Shown: piece by piece, positions 1 through 8,318 of the stretch | Position numbering within the stretch: position 1 is the stretch's first letter | How the letters are laid out: each line of letters starts with the position of its first letter | From: Mycobacterium sp. DL99 | GTDB lineage: Bacteria > Actinomycetota > Actinomycetes > Mycobacteriales > Mycobacteriaceae | Direction: 5' to 3' | DNA length: 64,000 nucleotides | Assembly: GCF_004762045.1 (NCBI RefSeq) | Contig: NZ_SJOM01000007.1 | Span: 2,881,820-2,945,819, forward strand | Notes under the pieces: model-generated | Told to the model about the DNA's origin: nothing | Databases searched by the model: none | What the model saw: only the letters and a program-made list of their open reading frames with translations | Program-made: the position numbers and the translations under genes

Positions 1-1
1 G

Positions 2-571
2 AACGAGCTGGAAGCCCTGATGCTCGATCACGGCGCCGACGGGCCGTCCTTCGAGACGATCGTGGCGACGGGCGCGAACTCGGCCATCCCGCACCACCGG
101 CCCACGGATGCGGTGCTGGCGGCGGGGGACTTCGTGAAGATCGATTTCGGGGCCCTGGTGGAGGGCTACCACTCCGACATGACACGCACGTTCGTGCTGG
201 GCCCGGCGGCACAGTGGCAGCGCGACATCTATGACCTGGTGGCCACCGCTCAGCAGGCCGGCTGCGAAGCGCTGGCCCCCGGGGTTTCGCTGAGCACGGT
301 GGATGCCGCATCACGCCAGGTCATCGCCGATGCCGGCTACGGCGACAACTTCGGCCACGGCCTCGGACACGGAGTGGGGCTGCGGATCCACGAAGCGCCG
401 GGAATCAATGCCGCTGCCGCCGGTACACTGCTTGCTGGCTCAGCGGTCACCGTTGAGCCAGGTGTCTACTTGCCCGATCGCGGCGGTGTCCGGATCGAGG
501 ACACCCTGGTCGTCGGAGAGGCGGCACCCGACCTGCTTACCCGGTTCCCCAAGGAACTGGCCATTTTGTGA
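2..571 (+). CDS. pepQ: Xaa-Pro peptidase, M24 family (C-terminal part)
   Basis: Metallopeptidase that cleaves X-Pro bonds in the cytoplasm; only the C-terminal catalytic pita-bread domain is in the window, as the frame is open to the left edge. All five dinuclear-metal ligands of the M24 family can be placed: Asp in KIDFG, Asp in HSDMTRTF, His in GHGLGHGVG, Glu in VEPGVY and Glu in VRIEDT. It lies 24 bases upstream of efp, the usual pepQ-efp-nusB order in mycobacteria, so the three genes are probably co-transcribed. The family is certain; dipeptidase versus aminopeptidase P cannot be decided from this fragment. Confidence 0.9.
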   Translation, partial: NELEALMLDHGADGPSFETIVATGANSAIPHHRPTDAVLAAGDFVKIDFGALVEGYHSDMTRTFVLGPAAQWQRDIYDLVATAQQAGCEALAPGVSLSTVDAASRQVIADAGYGDNFGHGLGHGVGLRIHEAPGINAAAAGTLLAGSAVTVEPGVYLPDRGGVRIEDTLVVGEAAPDLLTRFPKELAIL

Positions 572-595
572 CAAAAGCTTAGGAGCTACACCCTC

Positions 596-1159
596 ATGGC
601 ATCGACTGCCGACTTCAAGAACGGGCTCGTCCTGCAAATCGATGGACAGCTGTGGCAGATCGTCGAATTCCAGCACGTCAAGCCGGGCAAAGGGCCGGCC
701 TTCGTGCGGACGAAGCTGAAGAACGTGGTGTCCGGCAAGGTCGTCGACAAGACCTACAACGCCGGTGTGAAGGTGGAGACCGCCACCGTGGACCGCCGTG
801 ACGCCACCTACCTGTACCGCGACGGCAACGACTTCGTCTTCATGGATTCCGAGGACTTCAATCAGCATCCGTTGTCCGAGGCGCTCGTCGGCCGCTTGGC
901 CGACTTCCTGCTCGAGAGCCTGCCGGTGCAGATCGCCTTCCACGAGTCCGCGCCGCTGTACCTGGAACTTCCGGTGTCCGTCGAGCTCGAGGTTTCCCAC
1001 ACCGAGCCCGGCCTGCAGGGTGACCGCTCCAGCGCCGGCACCAAGCCCGCCACCATGGAGACCGGCGCCGAGATCCAGGTGCCGCTGTTCATCAACACCG
1101 GTGACAAGCTCAAGGTCGACACCCGCGACGGTAGCTACCTCGGCCGCGTGAATGGCTGA
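596..1159 (+). CDS. efp: Elongation factor P
   Basis: Translation factor that binds between the P and E sites and relieves ribosome stalling at polyproline. The 187-aa length is normal. The KOW-like N-terminal domain carries the loop VKPGKGPAF with Lys32 at the tip, the actinobacterial form whose PGKGP loop is thought to work without beta-lysylation or rhamnosylation. The C-terminal OB domain ends in the conserved [16 protein letters not shown]. An AGGAG ribosome site (about 581-585) sits 10 bases before the ATG. The gene follows pepQ and is followed by nusB after a 2-base gap. Confidence 0.97.
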   Translation: MASTADFKNGLVLQIDGQLWQIVEFQHVKPGKGPAFVRTKLKNVVSGKVVDKTYNAGVKVETATVDRRDATYLYRDGNDFVFMDSEDFNQHPLSEALVGRLADFLLESLPVQIAFHESAPLYLELPVSVELEVSHTEPGLQGDRSSAGTKPATMETGAEIQVPLFINTGDKLKVDTRDGSYLGRVNG

Positions 1160-1161
1160 CC

Positions 1162-1650
1162 ATGCCTGACCGCCGTGGTGACCGGGGCCGTCACCAGGCC
1201 CGCAAGCGCGCCGTCGATCTGTTGTTCGAGGCTGAGGCGCGCGGTCTGACGCCGGAGGCGGTGGCCGATGGTCGTGCCGCGCTGGCCGAGGATCAGGCCG
1301 ACGTCACGCCGCTCAACCCCTACACGGTGTCGGTGGCGCGCGGCGTCACCGAGCACTCCGCCCACATCGACGATCTCATCTCGGCGCACCTGCAGGGGTG
1401 GACGCTGGAGCGGCTGCCTGCCGTGGACCGGGCCATCCTCCGCGTGGCCGTCTGGGAACTGCTGCACGCCGAGGACGTCCCCGAACCCGTCGCTGTGGAC
1501 GAGGCCGTCGAGCTCGCCAAAGAGCTGTCCACCGATGAGTCGCCCGGATTCGTCAACGGGGTGCTGGGCCAGGTGATGCTGGTGACCCCGCAGATCCGGG
1601 CCGCCGCCGCGGCCGTGCAGGGCGCGATCCAGGACCGCCCCGAACAGTAG
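1162..1650 (+). CDS. nusB: Transcription antitermination protein NusB
   Basis: All-alpha RNA-binding protein that joins NusE (S10) on boxA RNA in the rRNA antitermination complex. The 162-aa protein has the N-terminal [22 protein letters not shown] segment (arginine-rich RNA-binding face) and the family signature [17 protein letters not shown] followed by [23 protein letters not shown]. The start is the ATG 2 bases after the efp stop, which indicates translational coupling. A 91-base gap separates it from the next gene, and I see no clear terminator hairpin there. Confidence 0.96.
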   Translation: MPDRRGDRGRHQARKRAVDLLFEAEARGLTPEAVADGRAALAEDQADVTPLNPYTVSVARGVTEHSAHIDDLISAHLQGWTLERLPAVDRAILRVAVWELLHAEDVPEPVAVDEAVELAKELSTDESPGFVNGVLGQVMLVTPQIRAAAAAVQGAIQDRPEQ

Positions 1651-1741
1651 GGACTGTCCCGGACATCGGGATCATCGATGCCGTTCGGTGCCACGATGTT
1701 GTTACGTGTGTTTTCACCCGTACCGACATCCGGAGGCCTTG

Positions 1742-3991
1742 ATGGGACACGAGCCGAGAAGCATTGCGGACGTCGGCGAGGACGGCCTGCACCTGCACGC
1801 CTGCCCGCTGTGTGAGGCCATGTGCGGCTTGGAGATCCAGGTCTCCGGCGGCAAGGTGGCGAGCGTTCGGCCGAACAAGTCCGACCAGTGGAGTGCGGGG
1901 CACATCTGCCCGAAAGGCGCCTCGCTGGCCGCGCTGCACGACGATCCCGACCGGATCCGGCGGCCGATGATCAAGGTCGACGGCGAGTGGCACGAGGTCG
2001 ACTGGGACACCGCGTTCCGTCGCTGCACCGAACTGCTCGCTCCCGTGATCGAGAAGCACGGTATCGGCGCGGTCGCGGCGTACACCGGAAATCCGCTGGC
2101 GCATTCGTTCTCGCTGTCCCGCTACTCGGCCATCCTGCTCGGCCTGTCCGGTATGCCGATCACCTACTCGCCGGGCACCATCGACCAGTGGCCGAAGAAC
2201 CTGTCGTCGCACCTGATGTACGGCAGCTGGTGGGCCTTCCCGACACCGGACATCCAGCGCACCGACCTGCTGGTGGTGATGGGTGCCAACCCGGCGGCCT
2301 CGCAGGGATCGCTCTTGGCCGCCCCCGACGTGATGGGCATCATCGCCGGTATCCGTAAGCGCGGCAAGGTGATCGTCATCGACCCGGTGCGGACCCAGAC
2401 CGCCGCCAAGGCCGACGAATGGCTGCCGATCACGCCGGGCACCGACGCGGCGCTGCTGCTCGGGATCGTCCACACCGTGTTCGACGAAGGGCTGGTCAAT
2501 CTCGGCGAGCTGGAACAGCACCTCGACGGGGTGCCCGAGCTGCAGCAGGCTGTGGCCGATTGGTCACCCGAAAGGGTCGCTGCCGCAACGGGTATCGATG
2601 CGGAGCGCATTCGCGGCCTGGCTCGCGAGCTGGCCGGTACGCCGCGCGCGGTGGTCTACGGTCGGATCGGCACCTGCAATCAGGAGTTCGGCAGCCTGGC
2701 CAGTTGGCTGGTGGATGTGGTCAACATCGTCACCGGGCATTTCGACACCCCCGGCGGCGCGATGTTCGCCCGGCCGACGGCATGGACGATTACGAGCCAG
2801 CCGATCCCTGGGCTGGAGGACGGGGCGCCGAACTTCGGCCGCTACCGCACCCGGGTCCGCGGAGCCAAAGAGGTGCTCGGTCAGGTCCCGGTGTCATGCA
2901 TGCTCGAAGAGATCACCACCCCCGGCGAAGGGCAGCTCAAAGCCCTGATCACCGTCGCGGGCAATCCGGTGCTCTCCACTCCCGGTGGCGACAAACTCGA
3001 CGAGGCGTTGCCGCAGCTGGACGCGATGATCTCGGTGGACCTGTGGCTCAACGAGACGACCCGGCACGCCGATGTCATCCTGCCCGGCGCCTCGGCGCTC
3101 GAGCAGCCGCACTCCGCAGACCTGCTGCTGGGTGCGGCGATCAACAGCTTCGCCCGGTACTCGCCGCCGGTGTTCCATCGCGAGGATCCCGACGCACCGG
3201 AGGAATGGGAGATCCTGATCCGGCTGACCGGGCTGTGCACCGGAACCCCGGCCGAGGATGTCGACATCGCCGCGCTCGACGACGGTTGGTTCGACTACCT
3301 GTGCTTCACCCAGGGGCTCGACGGGGCCGAGATCCGTAAGCATTACGACCACGGCGGTCCCGAGCGGATGCTCGATCTGACACTGCGGACCGCCGCGTTC
3401 GGCGACCGGTACGGCGAGAATCCCGACGGTCTGACCCTGGACAAGCTCAAGGCCCAGCCGGACGGAATCAACTATGGGCCGATGGTGCCCCGGGTTCCAG
3501 AGGTGCTCGGCACCGCCGACCAGAAGATCCGGCTGGCCCCGCAGTATCTGCTCGACGACCTGCCGCGGCTGGCCGATCGTCTCGATCGCGCCCCCGACCA
3601 ACTGGTACTGGTGAGCCGGCGGCATCTGCGGTCCAACAACTCCTGGCTCCACAACGTCGGCCCGTTGATGAAGGGACGCGACCGATGCACCCTGCTGATG
3701 CACAGCCAGGATGCGGCATCGCGGGGCATCGCCGATGGCGACAGCGCGGAAGTGGCCTCGGGCGCCGGGAAGATCGTGGTGCCGGTCGAGGTGACCGACG
3801 CGATCAAGCTCGGCGTGGTGTCGATGCCGCACGGCTGGGGCCATGGTCAGCCCGGCACGCGGCTTGGCGTCGCGAACGCGTCACCCGGGGTGAACACCAA
3901 CATCTTGTCGTTGCCCGACTTCATCGATGAGCCGTCCGGAAACGGTGCGCTCAACGGCATCCCGGTCACGGTCAGCCGGACGACGATCTAG
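1742..3991 (+). CDS. Molybdopterin-dependent oxidoreductase (DMSO reductase superfamily)
   Basis: A 749-aa Mo/W-bis-MGD enzyme. Residues 21-56 hold the N-terminal 4Fe-4S motif C-x2-C-x3-C-x27-C (Cys21, 24, 28, 56), followed by the catalytic domain and a C-terminal molydopterin dinucleotide-binding domain (from about residue 610, beginning near LVLVSRRHLRSNNSWLHN). No twin-arginine signal is visible, so it is probably cytoplasmic. At the usual Mo-ligand position the segment SPGTIDQWPK (about 143-151) has no Cys or selenocysteine. The start is the ATG at 1742 with GGAGG at 1732-1736; an in-frame ATG at 1688 lacks a ribosome site. Formate dehydrogenase-like or thiosulfate/polysulfide reductase-like roles are possible. 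It stands alone, so the substrate is unknown. Confidence 0.85.
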   Translation: MGHEPRSIADVGEDGLHLHACPLCEAMCGLEIQVSGGKVASVRPNKSDQWSAGHICPKGASLAALHDDPDRIRRPMIKVDGEWHEVDWDTAFRRCTELLAPVIEKHGIGAVAAYTGNPLAHSFSLSRYSAILLGLSGMPITYSPGTIDQWPKNLSSHLMYGSWWAFPTPDIQRTDLLVVMGANPAASQGSLLAAPDVMGIIAGIRKRGKVIVIDPVRTQTAAKADEWLPITPGTDAALLLGIVHTVFDEGLVNLGELEQHLDGVPELQQAVADWSPERVAAATGIDAERIRGLARELAGTPRAVVYGRIGTCNQEFGSLASWLVDVVNIVTGHFDTPGGAMFARPTAWTITSQPIPGLEDGAPNFGRYRTRVRGAKEVLGQVPVSCMLEEITTPGEGQLKALITVAGNPVLSTPGGDKLDEALPQLDAMISVDLWLNETTRHADVILPGASALEQPHSADLLLGAAINSFARYSPPVFHREDPDAPEEWEILIRLTGLCTGTPAEDVDIAALDDGWFDYLCFTQGLDGAEIRKHYDHGGPERMLDLTLRTAAFGDRYGENPDGLTLDKLKAQPDGINYGPMVPRVPEVLGTADQKIRLAPQYLLDDLPRLADRLDRAPDQLVLVSRRHLRSNNSWLHNVGPLMKGRDRCTLLMHSQDAASRGIADGDSAEVASGAGKIVVPVEVTDAIKLGVVSMPHGWGHGQPGTRLGVANASPGVNTNILSLPDFIDEPSGNGALNGIPVTVSRTTI

Positions 3992-4035
3992 CGTTCACCA
4001 CTCACGGAACATATCGAGTGCGCCCTGATGGGAGT

Positions 4036-4062
4036 CAATCACGTTGTATGACAGCGTGATTG
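4036..4062. terminator. Inverted repeat between convergent genes
   Basis: A perfect 8-bp stem, CAATCACG at 4036-4043 and CGTGATTG at 4055-4062, with an 11-base loop. It sits in the 103-base gap between the convergent molybdoenzyme and DUF222-HNH genes. There is no U-tract, so a terminator role for either strand is inferred from position only. Confidence 0.35.
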
Positions 4063-4094
4063 CGATGAGCGCAGTGGGTCGCGGGTTGGTCCCG

Positions 4095-5606
4095 TCAACC
4101 ACTTGGTTCCGGGGGAACGAGTAGTTCTTCTGGGTGGAAGTGGTGGTTGAGGGTGTCTTGACCGGTGTTCATCAGGGGTGGTGGGTGCCAGTGGGTGCGG
4201 CCGGTGTTTGGGTCGATGGTGGTGGTCCAGCCGAGGCCGGCCAGGCGGTTGTCGGGTCCGCAGCTCAGTGCGAGGTCGGGGGCGTTGGTCTGTCCGCCGT
4301 GTTGCCAGTCGGTTTTGGCGTGGTGGACCTGGCAGTGGTCGGCTGGTGCGGTGCAGCCGGGGCGGGTGCAGCCGCGGTCCCGGTTGTAGAGCAGCAGTCG
4401 TTGGGCTTTGGTGGCCAATCGTTGGGTGCGGGCCAGGTACAGGGGTTCTGCGGTGTGGTGGGTGTAGACGGTGAGGTAGTGAAAGCTGTGGGATGCCAAG
4501 CGAATGAGGTCTTTCATCGGCATCCGGATGCCTGAGCCGGTGACGGCGATTCCGGCGCCGGCTTCGAGTTCGGCGAGTGTGGTGGAGACGACCACGGTGA
4601 CCGGAAGGCCGCCGTGTTGGCCGAGTCGTTTGGACATCAGCAGTTCCCGCAATGCGACTTTGAGCGCGTCGTGATTGCGCTGGGCCTGGGTGCGGGTGTC
4701 ACGGCGGGCCGCCGCGTCCTGGTCCTGTTGGTCGTGAGCGATGCCTTGCTCGTGAGAGGCGTCGGGAGCCTCGTGAGCAGGACTGTATTGATCGTCCACG
4801 TCGGTCTCGGGCACGTCAGGCACTGCTGCGGTGTCGGGGGTGTCGACTGGGTTGGGTGTGGGGTTGTGGATCGGTTCGGGATCGGCGGGGTTGTTGATGC
4901 CCGGTGCACCCCACACGCCGGTGACGGTGGTCAGGTATGCCGCGGTCTCGGGGTCCAGCCAGCCCTGGACGTGTACCAGTCCGTCGGCGTCTTGTGTGCC
5001 GATCCGCAGCCCACGCAGGTGTGCTGCGACATCGGGTGAGTCGCCGTCTTGGTTGAGCAGATACAGCAGTTTGTCGGCGGCGGCTTTCAGTGTTTCGGGG
5101 GTGTCCCGGGTCGCCGCGGCCACCAGGTCGGATTCGATCTGGGCGAGTTCGGCGGTGCTGACGTAGTGGGCCGCTTTGCCCAGGGTGTCACCGATGATGG
5201 TGATGTGTTCGGTGTTGATCGTGCCGGCCAGCAGTGCTGTGGCGCAGGCGGGCAGTCGCGGTGCCAGTACCTCACCGCCGATGGCATAGCGCGGGCCCAG
5301 TTCGGCGGCGGCGGCCACGCGGCGTGCGGCTTGCTTGCCGCTGATCCGCATCCGGGTGGCCAGCACGTCCTTCCAGGACTTGCCGCCGATCTCGTGCGGG
5401 GCGGCCGCAGTCATCAGGGCGGCTTGGATCCGGTGATCGATCATCGCCTCGGTGCGGGCCTGCCGTTCCCGTTCGGACTGGAGCGCCAGCAACTCCGCGG
5501 TGGCGAACCCGGTGAAATCAGCATCGGCCAGCGCCGCGGTGGCGGCGCGGCGGCCGGCCTGGGCGGCCTGCACCACACCCCGGTCCTGCGCCAACCCGAC
5601 TACCAT
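4095..5606 (-). CDS. DUF222 / HNH endonuclease-domain protein (13E12 repeat family)
   Basis: A 503-aa member of the mycobacterial 13E12 (REP13E12) family: DUF222 over roughly residues 30-300, an Asp/Pro-rich linker (about 245-300), and a C-terminal HNH zinc-finger nuclease-like region. The latter has a C-x4-C spacing in CTRPGCTAPADHCQVHH, then a GGQT turn, then LSCGPDNRL where most relatives have LxCxxHHR, so the last metal/histidine position is changed. The family is known to be DNA-damage inducible in M. tuberculosis. The ATG at 5606 is 3 bases downstream of a perfect SOS box. An upstream in-frame start would put the box inside the gene and is rejected; a GTG about ten codons downstream is an alternative. 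The biochemical role is unknown. Confidence 0.8.
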   Translation of the reverse strand: MVVGLAQDRGVVQAAQAGRRAATAALADADFTGFATAELLALQSERERQARTEAMIDHRIQAALMTAAAPHEIGGKSWKDVLATRMRISGKQAARRVAAAAELGPRYAIGGEVLAPRLPACATALLAGTINTEHITIIGDTLGKAAHYVSTAELAQIESDLVAAATRDTPETLKAAADKLLYLLNQDGDSPDVAAHLRGLRIGTQDADGLVHVQGWLDPETAAYLTTVTGVWGAPGINNPADPEPIHNPTPNPVDTPDTAAVPDVPETDVDDQYSPAHEAPDASHEQGIAHDQQDQDAAARRDTRTQAQRNHDALKVALRELLMSKRLGQHGGLPVTVVVSTTLAELEAGAGIAVTGSGIRMPMKDLIRLASHSFHYLTVYTHHTAEPLYLARTQRLATKAQRLLLYNRDRGCTRPGCTAPADHCQVHHAKTDWQHGGQTNAPDLALSCGPDNRLAGLGWTTTIDPNTGRTHWHPPPLMNTGQDTLNHHFHPEELLVPPEPSG

Positions 5607-5609
5607 GAT

Positions 5610-5625
5610 TCGAACACTAGTTCGA
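5610..5625 (-). promoter_or_regulatory. LexA-binding SOS box
   Basis: TCGAAC-ACTA-GTTCGA is a 16-bp site matching the mycobacterial SOS box pattern TCGAAC(N4)GTTCGA in both half-sites. It lies directly upstream of the DUF222-HNH start. A TTGTCA element at 5636-5631 on the same strand could serve as the -35 box, so LexA bound here would block the promoter. The sequence match is direct; regulation by LexA is inferred. Confidence 0.8.
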
Positions 5626-5882
5626 CATCCTGACAAGGATCCGCCAATTGGGACTCACGTGGTCAAAGTGGCCAAAGTTTTTCGGGCCCGCCTCGGGCTG
5701 ACTCAATCGGATCTTGGCGACGTTTCGATCATCGCGATTTGTAAATTCTTGTCCGGGCCGAGGTGGCGCAATGCGAGCCGCAACGGCGGTTTCGCCAGGT
5801 ACGGCTCGTCGGCCGGCGGCGCAATCAGTTAACCTGGGCAAACGGCAGATTCGCCGCACTGCGACACGCATGAATCGCCCCT

Positions 5883-5888
5883 TACCTT
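5883..5888 (+). promoter_or_regulatory. Candidate -10 element for a leaderless gntR transcript
   Basis: TACCTT matches the TANNNT mycobacterial -10 pattern and ends 6 bases before the GTG start of the GntR gene. That spacing would place the transcript start on the first codon. No Shine-Dalgarno sequence precedes the GTG, which fits leaderless translation. There is no convincing -35 box. Confidence 0.35.
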
Positions 5889-5894
5889 GAGTGC

Positions 5895-6653
5895 GTGTCG
5901 TCCCAGCCCGAAGCCCATCCTGTATCGCTGCCGAGTCGCCGTGCGCGTGCCGATCAGGCGCGCCAGGTGGCCGATGTACTGCGCCACCAGATCTACGAAG
6001 GCACGTATGACGGGGCCCTGCCGGCCGAGGCGGAGCTGGCCGCCGAGTTCTTCGTCTCCCGCAACACCATCCGTGAGGCTCTCGCCGTCCTCAAGACCGA
6101 AGGCTTGATCGACCGCGGCACCAAGGTGGGCACGCACGTAGCGGCCCGCAAGTACGACCACGGCCTCGACGCATTGGTGGGACTCAAGGAGACCTTCAAG
6201 GACTACGGCGACGTCCGTAATGAAGTCCGTGCCGTGCAGCGCCTCTCGGCCCCGCCCGCGGTGGCGCGCAAGCTCGCGCTGGAACCCGGCGCCCAGGTGG
6301 TGTTCATCGAGCGTCTGCGCTACCTCGCCGACCTACCGCTGTCGTTGGATCTGACCTACCTGACTCCCGAGATCGGCGAGCAGGTGATCGGTCATCCGCT
6401 GGAGAGCAATGACATCTTCGCGCTCATCGAACGCGTCAGTGGTCGCCGACTGGGTGGGGCAAGCCTTGCCCTGGAAGCGGTTTCGGCTGACCCGCATTCC
6501 GCCGCGACGCTGCAGGTACCGGCTGGATCGGCGCTGCTGATGGCCGAACGGCTCACGAGTCTGGACGACGGCACGCCCGTCGACTTGGAGTACATCAGGA
6601 TGCGTGGTGACCGAATCACCATGCGCGGCAACCTCGTTAGGAGAGACGCATGA
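5895..6653 (+). CDS. GntR-family regulator, HutC/UTRA type
   Basis: A 252-aa transcription factor with an N-terminal winged helix (about residues 15-80: VADVLRHQIYEGTYDG, LPAEAELAAEFFVSRNTIREAL, then the wing GTKVGTHV) and a C-terminal UTRA effector-binding domain (about 100-245) of the HutC subfamily. It starts with GTG and its stop overlaps the ferredoxin start as ATGA. It is therefore the first gene of the operon and most likely its own local repressor, sensing the imported compound or a product of it. Confidence 0.9.
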   Translation: MSSQPEAHPVSLPSRRARADQARQVADVLRHQIYEGTYDGALPAEAELAAEFFVSRNTIREALAVLKTEGLIDRGTKVGTHVAARKYDHGLDALVGLKETFKDYGDVRNEVRAVQRLSAPPAVARKLALEPGAQVVFIERLRYLADLPLSLDLTYLTPEIGEQVIGHPLESNDIFALIERVSGRRLGGASLALEAVSADPHSAATLQVPAGSALLMAERLTSLDDGTPVDLEYIRMRGDRITMRGNLVRRDA

Positions 6654-6877
6654 CACTGGTCAATCAGCGCGCCGATGTCCCGGTGACCATCGACGAGTCA
6701 CTGTGCATCGAGGGCTGCACGCTGTGCGTCGACGTGTGTCCACTGGATTCGCTGGCCATCAATCCCGAGAACGGCAAGGCCTTCATGCACGTCGACGAGT
6801 GCTGGTACTGCGGCCCATGCGCGGCCCGCTGTCCCACCGGCGCCGTCACCGTCAACATGCCCTATCTCATCCGCTAG
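6650..6877 (+). CDS. Dicluster ferredoxin, AprB-like (2 x 4Fe-4S)
   Basis: A 75-aa electron carrier with two cluster motifs: C-x3-GC-x2-C-x3-CP in CIEGCTLCVDVCP, and C-x2-C-x2-C-x3-CP in CWYCGPCAARCP. Between them is the stretch DSLAINPENGKAFMHVDE, which resembles the small iron-sulfur subunit (AprB) of adenylylsulfate reductase more than a general bacterial ferredoxin. It lacks the long C-terminal tail of true AprB. It overlaps gntR by 4 bases and lies in the operon with an AprA-like flavoprotein, its probable redox partner. Assignment as a ferredoxin is certain; pairing with the flavoprotein is inferred. Confidence 0.9.
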   Translation: MTLVNQRADVPVTIDESLCIEGCTLCVDVCPLDSLAINPENGKAFMHVDECWYCGPCAARCPTGAVTVNMPYLIR

Positions 6878-6887
6878 AGGACCCGAT

Positions 6888-8318
6888 GTGAAAACAGCCC
6901 TGATCGCCCTCACCGCCGGTCTCACGCTCGCGACCGCCGGCTGCTCCCTGGACTCGGCGACGAAATCGGCCGACACCGTCGACGTCGTCGTCGGCTACCA
7001 GTCCAAGACCATCAACACCGTCACCGCCGGAACGTTGTTGCGCGCCCAGGGGTACCTGGAACGCCGTCTCGCTGACATCACGACCCGCACCGGCACCAAG
7101 TACAACGTGACGTGGCAGGACTACGACACCGGCGCGCCGATCACCGCGCAGATGGTGGCAGAGAAGATCGACATCGGCTCGATGGGCGACTATCCGATGC
7201 TCATCAACGGGTCCAAGACACAGCCCAACGAACGCGCCAAGACCGAGATCGTGTCGGTCACCGGGTACAACCCCAAGGGTGCACTGAACATGGTTGTGGT
7301 GGTACCGGATTCGCCGGCCAAGTCGTTGACCGACCTGGCCGGCAAGAAGGTCTCGGCCAGCGTCGGATCGGCAGGCCACGGCATGCTGGTGCAGGCCCTC
7401 GGTAAGGGCGGGATCGACGCCAAGACCGGTGTGGAGGTGCTCAACCAGCAGCCTCAGGTCGGCGCGTCGTCGCTGGAATCCGGTCAGGTCCAGGCACTTT
7501 CGCAGTTCGTCGCCTGGCCGGGTCTATTGGTCCACCAGGGCAAGGCCAAGCTGCTCTACGACGGTGCCGAACTGAACTACCCGACCCTGCACGGTGTGGT
7601 GGTTCGCCGGGCGTATGCGGCTGAGCACCCTGAGGTGCTCGACGCGTTCCTGCAGGCGCAACTCGACGCCACCGACTTCCTCAACACCAAGCCGCTGGAG
7701 GCGGCCCGCCTGGTGGCCGAGGGCAGTGGGCTGCCGCAGGAGGTCGTTTACCTGTACAACGGGCCGGGCGGCACCTCGTTCGACACCACCCTCAAGCCGT
7801 CACTGATCGACGCGCTCAAAGGCGATGTGCCGTACCTGAAGTCGATCGACAATTTCGCCGACCTCGATGTGACCGGTTTCGTGCAGGACGGACCCCTGCG
7901 GGCGGCGTACTCCGCGCGCGGTCAGGACTATGACAAGGCTTTGAACTCGAACGCCAACCCGTCGGCGTTGGGCGGCACCGACCCGGTGTGCCACACCGCC
8001 GTCGACAATCCCGCCACGGCCGGCGAGCTCTGGCTCGACGGATCGGACACCACCACGGCGGCCGCGACGCCGGTCTGCCTGCTCAAGGCGATCCGGCAGG
8101 CGGAAGGCGAGGGCAAGAAGGTCCGCGCCGCCTATGTCTCCGACGCCGAGTTGGGCACCCGGTGGTTCGCCGACAAGTCCGTGTGGGTGCGGCTGCCCGC
8201 ACCGGGCGCCGAGGGCTTCCTACCGTTCGGAACCCAGGCCGGTGCCGAACGCTATACCGCTGCGCATCCCGGCGCTGCGATCGTCGACTACCGCCAAGCG
8301 CTGGCAGGTGCGGTGTGA
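6888..8318 (+). CDS. ABC transporter substrate-binding lipoprotein with C-terminal NosL-like domain
   Basis: Extracytoplasmic solute receptor of the nitrate/sulfonate/taurine (SsuA/TauA/ThiY) group, 476 aa from a GTG start. The signal peptide ends in the lipobox LATAGC (Cys about residue 19), so it should be membrane-anchored. Residues about 30-340 form the two-lobed binding fold. The extra tail from Asp365 (DPVCHTAVDNP, then a helix, then YVSDAELGTRWFADKSVWV and PFGTQAGAERYTAAHPGA) reads like a NosL domain. NosL proteins carry copper to nitrous-oxide reductase through a CxM motif; here the motif is CHT, lacking the Met. Receptor identity is well supported; the NosL relationship is my pattern match. 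Confidence 0.85.
   Translation: MKTALIALTAGLTLATAGCSLDSATKSADTVDVVVGYQSKTINTVTAGTLLRAQGYLERRLADITTRTGTKYNVTWQDYDTGAPITAQMVAEKIDIGSMGDYPMLINGSKTQPNERAKTEIVSVTGYNPKGALNMVVVVPDSPAKSLTDLAGKKVSASVGSAGHGMLVQALGKGGIDAKTGVEVLNQQPQVGASSLESGQVQALSQFVAWPGLLVHQGKAKLLYDGAELNYPTLHGVVVRRAYAAEHPEVLDAFLQAQLDATDFLNTKPLEAARLVAEGSGLPQEVVYLYNGPGGTSFDTTLKPSLIDALKGDVPYLKSIDNFADLDVTGFVQDGPLRAAYSARGQDYDKALNSNANPSALGGTDPVCHTAVDNPATAGELWLDGSDTTTAAATPVCLLKAIRQAEGEGKKVRAAYVSDAELGTRWFADKSVWVRLPAPGAEGFLPFGTQAGAERYTAAHPGAAIVDYRQALAGAV

Noticed and set aside
4134..5633. Several plus-strand frames opposite the DUF222-HNH gene
   Set aside because: They are Gly/Val/Arg-rich mirrors of a clearly recognisable minus-strand gene.
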